Program-made: the position numbers and the translations under genes
Shown: positions 1 through 4,008 of the stretch, in pieces
How the letters are laid out: the number at the start of each line of letters is the position of its first letter
Numbering within the stretch: the first letter of the stretch is position 1
The notes under the pieces: generated by a model
Told to the model about the DNA's origin: nothing
The model's input: the letters and a program-made list of their open reading frames with translations, nothing else
The model's database searches: none
Assembly (NCBI GenBank): GCA_902773035.1
Contig: CACYDB010000029.1
Coordinates: 1 to 6,441 of the forward strand
DNA: 6,441 nt
Direction of reading: 5' to 3'
Source of the DNA: an uncultured Ruminococcus sp.
Lineage (GTDB): Bacteria > Bacillota > Clostridia > Oscillospirales > Acutalibacteraceae

Positions 1-270
1 GACAAAACCGCCAGAGATATAATCAAAAACGCGGGTTACGGTGAAAACTTCGGTCACTCAACAGGCCACGGAGTAGGACTTGATATCCATGAGCTGCCGT
101 ATGTTAATACAAAGGGCGACAGGATCTTAGCCGAAAACATGGTTATCACAGTCGAGCCGGGAATATACCTTGAGGGCAAGTTCGGAGTCAGAATCGAGGA
201 TATGGTTCTTGTCACTGAAAACGGCTATAAAAATTTCGCGACTCTGCCGAAACAACTAATTGTTGTATAA
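1..270 (+). CDS. M24 family Xaa-Pro peptidase, C-terminal fragment (5' end outside window)
   Basis: This is the last 89 residues of a metallopeptidase of the M24 (pita-bread) fold, open from base 1 to a TAA stop. Visible motifs are HSTGHGVGLDIHE (fragment residues 19-31), TVEPGIY (50-56) and GVRIEDMV (62-69). By comparison with aminopeptidase P and prolidase, H23, E52 and E66 should be three of the five ligands of the dinuclear metal centre, while the two Asp ligands lie upstream of the window. The family removes the N-terminal residue from X-Pro peptides, or cleaves X-Pro dipeptides, in the cytoplasm. Lying just upstream of efp matches the Firmicutes order seen with B. subtilis yqhT-efp. Methionine aminopeptidase is the main alternative within M24, but the HSTGHGVGLDIHE and GVRIED wording and this neighbourhood favour an Xaa-Pro enzyme. 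The fragment cannot separate aminopeptidase P from prolidase, so no symbol is given. Confidence 0.93.
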   Translation, partial: DKTARDIIKNAGYGENFGHSTGHGVGLDIHELPYVNTKGDRILAENMVITVEPGIYLEGKFGVRIEDMVLVTENGYKNFATLPKQLIVV

Positions 271-273
271 GGG

Positions 274-302
274 TTGCAATTTATAATAAAATTATGTATA
301 AT
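274..302 (+). promoter_or_regulatory. Predicted sigma-A promoter of efp
   Basis: TTGCAA (274-279) and a perfect TATAAT (297-302) are separated by exactly 17 bases in the 85-base AT-rich gap after the peptidase stop. The predicted start of transcription is near 309, leaving a leader of about 47 bases before the efp ATG. No terminator is visible after the peptidase gene, so efp may also be read from upstream. Confidence 0.75.
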
Positions 303-316
303 TATGTTGATAGTAT

Positions 317-336
317 GCGCAAAAAGCTTTTTGTGT
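317..336 (+). repeat. Short inverted repeat in the efp leader
   Basis: GCGCAAAAAG (317-326) is followed directly by CTTTTTGTGT (327-336). The inner 12 bases, AAAAAGCTTTTT, are a perfect palindrome, and the outer pairs include two G-T wobbles. It lies between the predicted efp transcription start and the Shine-Dalgarno site. It has no U-tract, so it is not an intrinsic terminator. It could be a protein-binding site or a weak leader hairpin, or it may simply be AT-rich chance. Confidence 0.4.
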
Positions 337-355
337 AATTTTAGGAGGTTTACTT

Positions 356-913
356 ATGATTTCAGCAGGTGATTTCAGAAACGGCGTTACATTTGAAATG
401 GACGGACAAGTTGTTTCCATTATTGAATTCCAGCACGTTAAACCGGGCAAGGGCGCGGCGTTTGTAAGAACAAAAATCAGAAACGTTATTACAGGCTCCG
501 TTGTTGAAAAAACCTTTAACCCTAACGATAAGTATCCGAAGGCTTTCGTAGACCGTAAGGATATGGAGTACAGCTACAACGACGGCGAGCTCTACTACTT
601 TATGGATACAGAAACCTGGGAGCAGCTCCCGATTAACGCTTCTGTTCTCGGCGACAACTTCAAGTTCGTAAAAGAGAATATGATTTGTAAGATTCTGTCC
701 TACAAGGGCAACGTATTCGGCGTAGAACCGCCCAACTTCGTTGAGCTTGAGGTAACAAAGACCGATCCCGGATTTGCCGGCAACACAGCTACAAACGCTA
801 CAAAGCCCGCTACTGTTGAGACAGGCGCCGAGGTTAAGGTTCCTCTCTTCATCAACGAGGGTGAGATTATTCAGATTGATACACGTACAGGCGAGTATCT
901 CGGAAGAGCGTAA
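356..913 (+). CDS. efp: Elongation factor P
   Basis: EF-P is a cytoplasmic translation factor that binds between the ribosomal P and E sites and relieves stalling at consecutive prolines. The 185-residue product has the usual family length. It shows an N-terminal KOW-like domain (about 1-60) with the loop KPGKGAAFVR (29-38), a central OB domain (about 65-125), and a C-terminal OB domain ending in VPLFINEGEIIQIDTRTGEY (about 162-181). K32 at the loop tip is the position modified in many bacteria; in B. subtilis the corresponding Lys32 carries 5-aminopentanol. No EpmA/EpmB-type modification gene is seen in the window. The ATG at 356 is supported by AGGAGG (343-348) with a 7-base spacing, and the N-terminus MISAGDFRNG is typical. 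It has its own predicted promoter at 274-302 and is followed 14 bases later by the zinc-ribbon gene, so the two are probably co-transcribed. Confidence 0.98.
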   Translation: MISAGDFRNGVTFEMDGQVVSIIEFQHVKPGKGAAFVRTKIRNVITGSVVEKTFNPNDKYPKAFVDRKDMEYSYNDGELYYFMDTETWEQLPINASVLGDNFKFVKENMICKILSYKGNVFGVEPPNFVELEVTKTDPGFAGNTATNATKPATVETGAEVKVPLFINEGEIIQIDTRTGEYLGRA

Positions 914-927
914 ATTAAGAGGTTCCT

Positions 928-1359
928 ATGTTAACTAACGAAAGAGCCGCCTACCTTAAAGGATTGGCGGAAGGCTTAGACCTTGATAAATCCAAACCCG
1001 AGGGAAAGCTTATCGACGGTATGCTCGACCTTATCTTTGATATGTCGGCGGAAATCGGCGGTCTTTATGACCACATCAGTATGCTCGAGGACGCGTTATA
1101 CAACGATGACGAGTTCGGCGATATTGACGGTGAGGACTTCGATTTTGAGGATGAGGAAAATCCCGACTATGAGGTTAAATGCCCCGACTGCGGCGCTGAT
1201 ATCGTTGTAGACGAGGATACACTCCTTGAGGGAGAAATCTCCTGTCCCAACTGCGGCAACACGCTTGAGTTTGATTTTACAAGCCTTTTTGCCGACGAGG
1301 TTTGCGACTGCGGAGATCCCGACTGCGAAGCTTGCTGTCCCAAGGATATTGAATTCTGA
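928..1359 (+). CDS. CD1247-like acidic zinc-ribbon protein of unknown function
   Basis: The product has 143 residues and no assigned function. The N-terminus (about 1-60, with ERAAYLKGLAEGLDLD at 5-20 and EGKLIDGMLDLIFDMS following) resembles the small helical domain of Clostridia proteins named after C. difficile CD1247. Such proteins are often found next to efp and are sometimes mislabelled AraC-type regulators; no AraC helix-turn-helix is visible here. A very acidic linker (about 60-83) leads to a zinc ribbon with two knuckles, CPDC (C85, C88) and CPNC (C106, C109). A second cysteine group, CDCGDPDCEACC (126-137), closes the protein, giving nine cysteines, all after residue 84. The ATG at 928 is preceded by AAGAGG (917-922), 14 bases after the efp stop, which suggests one operon. 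The zinc ribbon suggests nucleic-acid or protein binding, but the strong negative charge argues against simple DNA binding. The family call is from memory of the pattern. Confidence 0.85.
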   Translation: MLTNERAAYLKGLAEGLDLDKSKPEGKLIDGMLDLIFDMSAEIGGLYDHISMLEDALYNDDEFGDIDGEDFDFEDEENPDYEVKCPDCGADIVVDEDTLLEGEISCPNCGNTLEFDFTSLFADEVCDCGDPDCEACCPKDIEF

Positions 1360-1377
1360 TAACAGTAACACTATAAC
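1349..1377 (+). promoter_or_regulatory. Candidate promoter for yunB
   Basis: TTGAAT (1349-1354) overlaps the end of the zinc-ribbon gene, and TATAAC (1372-1377) follows after a 17-base spacer. Predicted transcription would start near 1384, within the 5' arm of the terminator hairpin. The -35 box is a 4/6 match and the -10 box a 5/6 match to sigma-A consensus, so support is moderate. I looked for a sigma-E type promoter (expected for B. subtilis yunB) and found no convincing CATACA-like -10 box. Confidence 0.4.
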
Positions 1378-1409
1378 ACCTCTCGTATATTATAACGAGG
1401 GGTGTTTTT
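1375..1409 (+). terminator. Intrinsic terminator of the efp block
   Basis: The 5' arm at 1375-1385 (ACACCTCTCG core) pairs with the 3' arm at 1396-1406 (CGAGGGGTGT core). This is an 11-base-pair stem with one T-G wobble, a 10-base AT-only loop, and a T-run at 1405-1409. It lies 16 bases after the stop of the zinc-ribbon gene. The T-run ends at the base before the yunB ATG, so the terminator leaves no room for a separate leader. Confidence 0.85.
1397..1404 (+). promoter_or_regulatory. yunB ribosome binding site inside the terminator hairpin
   Basis: GAGGGGTG is the only Shine-Dalgarno-like sequence in front of the ATG at 1410, with its G-run ending 7 bases before it. It forms the 3' arm of the terminator stem. 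A read-through transcript would therefore hide this site, whereas a transcript starting near 1384 would lack nearly all of the 5' arm and leave it free. Confidence 0.7.
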
Positions 1410-2048
1410 ATGCTTTATAAGAGGAAATCGAAGGGTCATAAAAGGCTCAGACGCTTTATACTTACGCTTATTATACTTGTTACGGGATGTATAGCGCTTT
1501 TTGAAACGCAAGCTATTCCGTTTACCGCGAAGTGCGTCAAAAAGCAGTCAAAAACTGTTTCTGCAAGTATTATAAACAGGGAAGCTCTGAGAGTTCTTGA
1601 TAAATATAGTTTCAAGTACAGCGATTTAGCCGATATAAAATACTCGGAAAACGGGGAAGTACAGTCCGTTTCAGCTCAATCGCTCAATATCAATAAGCTA
1701 AAAGCGGAAATCACTCTCGCCGTTCAGAAGGAGCTTGACAAACACAGGTCGTATTCTTTTTCCTTACCGCTCGGCGCGTTTACTGATATAACACTGCTCT
1801 CGACTCTCGGACCCTCGGTTGAAATATCATTTATTCTTACGGGCTCCGTCAACTGTAAGCTCAAAAGCTCCTTTGAAAGCGGCGGAGTGAATCAGACCGT
1901 TCATCATATTACACTTACTGTCACTACAGAGATAATAACGATCAGCCCCGAATACCGTGAACAGACAAAATTTTCAACGGATTTTGAGGTAGCTCAGACT
2001 GTAATCGTCGGAAATGTGCCCTCGACCTTCGCAGATATAGTACGATAA
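1410..2048 (+). CDS. yunB: YunB-family sporulation protein
   Basis: YunB is a membrane-anchored sporulation protein of unknown biochemistry; in B. subtilis it belongs to the mother-cell sigma-E regulon. The 212-residue product is shorter than the B. subtilis protein (about 250). It has a basic N-terminus (RKSKGHKRLRR, 5-15) followed by one hydrophobic segment (about 16-31), then an extracytoplasmic domain. Family-like signatures are the repeated INxxA-type region (55-110), GPSVEISFILTGSV (134-147), FESGGVNQTVHHI (155-167) and the C-terminal VAQTVIVGNVP (194-204). VTGC at 24-27 also fits a lipobox, so a lipoprotein anchor is possible. The ATG at 1410 is the only good start, and its ribosome binding site sits in the terminator stem. 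The gene stands alone between a terminator and the miaB promoter. Family assignment rests on recognised motifs; a role in sporulation is inferred from the family. Confidence 0.85.
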   Translation: MLYKRKSKGHKRLRRFILTLIILVTGCIALFETQAIPFTAKCVKKQSKTVSASIINREALRVLDKYSFKYSDLADIKYSENGEVQSVSAQSLNINKLKAEITLAVQKELDKHRSYSFSLPLGAFTDITLLSTLGPSVEISFILTGSVNCKLKSSFESGGVNQTVHHITLTVTTEIITISPEYREQTKFSTDFEVAQTVIVGNVPSTFADIVR

Positions 2049-2059
2049 TCGAAATATAA

Positions 2060-2113
2060 CACAAAATATTGATTTTTTAGCGCAAAATCTATTGTAAAAG
2101 AATGGATTTTGTG
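2060..2113 (+). repeat. Three CRCAAAAT elements upstream of miaB
   Basis: CACAAAAT occurs at 2060-2067, CGCAAAAT at 2081-2088, and the inverted copy ATTTTGTG at 2106-2113. The first two start 21 bases apart, close to two helical turns; the third is inverted and lies in the promoter spacer. Similar CGCAAAAA and TTTTTGTG halves occur in the efp leader (318-335). The sequence is AT-rich, so chance cannot be excluded. Confidence 0.4.
2081..2113 (+). repeat. Imperfect inverted repeat overlapping the miaB promoter
   Basis: CGCAAAATCTATT (2081-2093) and AATGGATTTTGTG (2101-2113) pair over 13 positions, with two G-T wobbles and a 7-base spacer. No T-run follows on either strand, so it is not an intrinsic terminator. 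The right arm fills most of the spacer between the -35 and -10 boxes, and the left arm touches the -35 box, which is a position suited to an operator. Confidence 0.55.
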
Positions 2114-2120
2114 ATATAGT
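2092..2120 (+). promoter_or_regulatory. Predicted extended -10 promoter of the miaB operon
   Basis: TTGTAA (2092-2097) is followed by a 17-base spacer and TATAGT (2115-2120). A TG at 2112-2113 makes TGATATAGT an extended -10 element. Transcription would start near 2126-2128, so the mRNA leader is very short (about 15 bases to the TTG at 2142, about 30 to the TTG at 2157). It probably drives miaB, the YlbF-type gene and mutS together, since no other promoter or terminator is seen before the window ends. Confidence 0.65.
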
Positions 2121-2141
2121 ATTAAGGATATTAGTATTAGA

Positions 2142-3575
2142 TTGGGGCAATTTGTCTTGATAGAAAAATACACAACCGTAAATGATTTTGAAAATACTCA
2201 GAACGAGTATATTGATCTCATATATGAAATAATGCAGAGCCGCAAGCGCGGAGATGTTCCGATAGCATATATCCACACCTACGGCTGTCAACAGAATGTC
2301 GCCGACGGCGAGAGGATCAAGGGTATGCTTTCTCAGGTGGGCTTTGAGTTTGAGGACAAGCCTGATAACGCTGACGTTATTCTTTTTAACACCTGCGCTG
2401 TCAGAGAACACGCCGAGGACAGAGTTTTCGGCAACGTCGGCGCCCTCAAAAACTTAAAGCGTAAGTACCCCGATACTCTTATAGCTCTCTGCGGCTGTAT
2501 GATGGAGCAAAAGCATATCGCCGACAGAATGTACAAGAGCTTTCCTTATGTTAACCTTGTGTTCGGAACTCACGCGCTTCATCAGTTCCCTGAGCTTCTG
2601 TACCGCGCTCTTGCCAAGGGTAAGAGAGTTTATCTCCGTGACAATGACGACAGTCTTGTCCACGAGGGAATCCCCGTAAGGCGTGACGGCAGCTTAAAGG
2701 GCTGGCTCCCGATTATGTACGGCTGCAACAACTTCTGCACCTACTGTATTGTACCCTATGTCAGAGGCCGTGAGCGCAGCAGGGAAAAGGATATCATAAT
2801 CTCTGAAGCGAGAGAGATGATAAACTCAGGCTTCAAGGATATAACCCTGCTCGGTCAGAACGTAAATTCCTACGGCAAGAATCTCAAAAACGGCGTAAGC
2901 TTTGCCGAGCTTATTAAAGAGATCGACGATATAGACGGCGACTATTGGCTGAGGTTTATGACCTCGCATCCCAAGGACTGCACGCATGAGCTTATTGATA
3001 CGATCGCTCAGTCAAAGCATATCAGCAAACACCTTCATCTGCCGTTCCAGAGCGGTTCAAGCAGGATTTTAAAACTTATGAACCGTCATTACGACAGGGA
3101 AAAGTACCTTGACATAGTCAACTACGCCAAAAAGACTATCCCCGACGTAAGTCTCACAAGCGACGTTATAGTTGGATTCCCGGGCGAAACCTATGAAGAT
3201 TTCAAGGAAACCTTATCGCTTATCAAGGAGGTTGAGTTCACCTCATTGTTCACCTTTATCTATTCGCCGAGAGTTGACACTCCCGCGGCTAAGATGGACG
3301 ACCCGATTCCCGCTGAGGAAAAGTCAAAGTGGTTCAGAGAGCTGCTCGACGTTCAGGAGGAAATCGCCTCACGCCGCTGCGCCTCAATGGTCGGAACTAC
3401 TCAGAGAGTTCTTATGGAGAGCGAAAAAGGTAAGGATAACATAATAAACGCCAGAACCTCGGGTAATATTATAGTAGAAACCAAGGCTCCCGCGGAGCTT
3501 ATCGGAACATTTCAGGATGTAAAGGTAACCAGCGCGGGCAACTGGATATTAAAAGGAGAATTAATCAATGGATAA
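2142..3575 (+). CDS. miaB: tRNA-2-methylthio-N6-dimethylallyladenosine synthase (MiaB)
   Basis: MiaB is a cytoplasmic radical-SAM enzyme that adds a methylthio group to C2 of i6A37 in tRNAs reading UNN codons, stabilising codon-anticodon pairing. The 477-residue product shows the N-terminal methylthiotransferase domain with three cluster cysteines (C49 in HTYGCQQN, C85 in NTCAVREH, C119 in CGCMMEQ). The radical-SAM motif GCNNFCTYC (194-202) holds C195, C199 and C202. HLPFQSGSSRIL (299-310), YSPRVDTPAA (375-384) and a C-terminal TRAM domain (about 413-475) follow. TSHPKD and the C-terminal TRAM layout fit MiaB better than RimO or MtaB. There is no in-frame ATG before 2232; using it would leave only 17 residues before the conserved AYIHTYGCQ and drop the EYIDLIYEI segment common in Clostridia homologues. 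The start is thus TTG at 2142 or TTG at 2157. The latter has GGGG at 2144-2147 with 9-base spacing, the former only AAGGA (2124-2128), at the very start of the mRNA. The end overlaps the next gene by 8 bases. Confidence 0.96.
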   Translation: MGQFVLIEKYTTVNDFENTQNEYIDLIYEIMQSRKRGDVPIAYIHTYGCQQNVADGERIKGMLSQVGFEFEDKPDNADVILFNTCAVREHAEDRVFGNVGALKNLKRKYPDTLIALCGCMMEQKHIADRMYKSFPYVNLVFGTHALHQFPELLYRALAKGKRVYLRDNDDSLVHEGIPVRRDGSLKGWLPIMYGCNNFCTYCIVPYVRGRERSREKDIIISEAREMINSGFKDITLLGQNVNSYGKNLKNGVSFAELIKEIDDIDGDYWLRFMTSHPKDCTHELIDTIAQSKHISKHLHLPFQSGSSRILKLMNRHYDREKYLDIVNYAKKTIPDVSLTSDVIVGFPGETYEDFKETLSLIKEVEFTSLFTFIYSPRVDTPAAKMDDPIPAEEKSKWFRELLDVQEEIASRRCASMVGTTQRVLMESEKGKDNIINARTSGNIIVETKAPAELIGTFQDVKVTSAGNWILKGELING

Positions 3576-3975
3576 AATGATAGAAAACGCAAGAGAAATC
3601 GGCAGACTTCTTCAGCAGAGCGAGCCTTATGTAAAGCTTAAGGAAGCGGAGGCTCTCGCCGATAAGGACGAGAAGCTCCAGAACGATATCAAGGAATTTA
3701 ACTTAAAGCGTCTCGCTATTAATGTTGAAACACAGAAGGTTGACAAGGACGGCGGAAAAATTGCCGATCTCAACCGTGAAATGCAGGCTGTTTACGCTGA
3801 GATTATGTCCAATCAGCATATGAAGGACTACAACGAGTCAAAGCAGGAGTTTGACAATACAGTCAGACGAATAGTCACTATTATCGAGAACTGCGCTCAG
3901 GGTGAGGATCCGGAGACTACCGATTTTGATCCGTCCTGCACAGGCAGCTGTTCAACCTGCGGCGGTTGCGGCTAA
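3568..3975 (+). CDS. YlbF family (Com_YlbF) protein, RicA/YmcA-like by position, with cysteine-rich tail
   Basis: This 135-residue protein is mostly helical and charged (about 1-110), with the YlbF-family look: ENAREIGRLLQQSEPYVKLKEAE (begins at residue 6) and MSNQHMKDYNESKQEFD (80-96). In B. subtilis the relatives YlbF (RicF) and YmcA (RicA) form a complex with YaaT (RicT) that affects competence, biofilm formation, sporulation and RNase Y-dependent mRNA processing, and this complex binds Fe-S clusters. ymcA lies directly after miaB and before mutS there, so the position here points to RicA, though homology alone may not separate RicA from RicF. The tail carries C124, C128, C131 and C134 (CTGSCSTCGGC), plus C109 just before it, which could bind a metal or cluster. 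ATG at 3568 has AGGAG (3554-3558) with 9-base spacing and overlaps the miaB end by 8 bases, implying translational coupling. mutS begins 33 bases after its stop. Confidence 0.88.
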   Translation: MDKMIENAREIGRLLQQSEPYVKLKEAEALADKDEKLQNDIKEFNLKRLAINVETQKVDKDGGKIADLNREMQAVYAEIMSNQHMKDYNESKQEFDNTVRRIVTIIENCAQGEDPETTDFDPSCTGSCSTCGGCG

Positions 3976-4008
3976 TACTGAGAAACTATAAAGAAAGGAA
4001 GTGAGCTT

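Noticed and set aside
1096..1371. 91-codon minus-strand open frame opposite the zinc-ribbon gene
   Set aside because: The hydrophobic valine/isoleucine-rich product is what the complement of the acidic Asp/Glu-rich coding sequence gives; the zinc-ribbon motifs on the + strand are far stronger evidence.
1345..1372. Sigma-E promoter for yunB
   Set aside because: GGATATT at 1344-1350 resembles a -35 box, but no CATACA-like -10 box follows at the right distance; the sigma-A-like pair is the better, still modest, candidate.
2063..2078. Possible terminator after yunB: AAAAT, loop ATTG, ATTTT with a T-run
   Set aside because: The stem has only five A-T pairs and no G-C pair, too weak for an intrinsic terminator. 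How yunB transcription ends is therefore unclear.
1974..2411. 145-codon open frame on the minus strand across the yunB-miaB gap
   Set aside because: It runs antisense through the ends of two clear family members and across the miaB promoter, shows no recognisable domain, and its amino-acid make-up looks like an antisense shadow.
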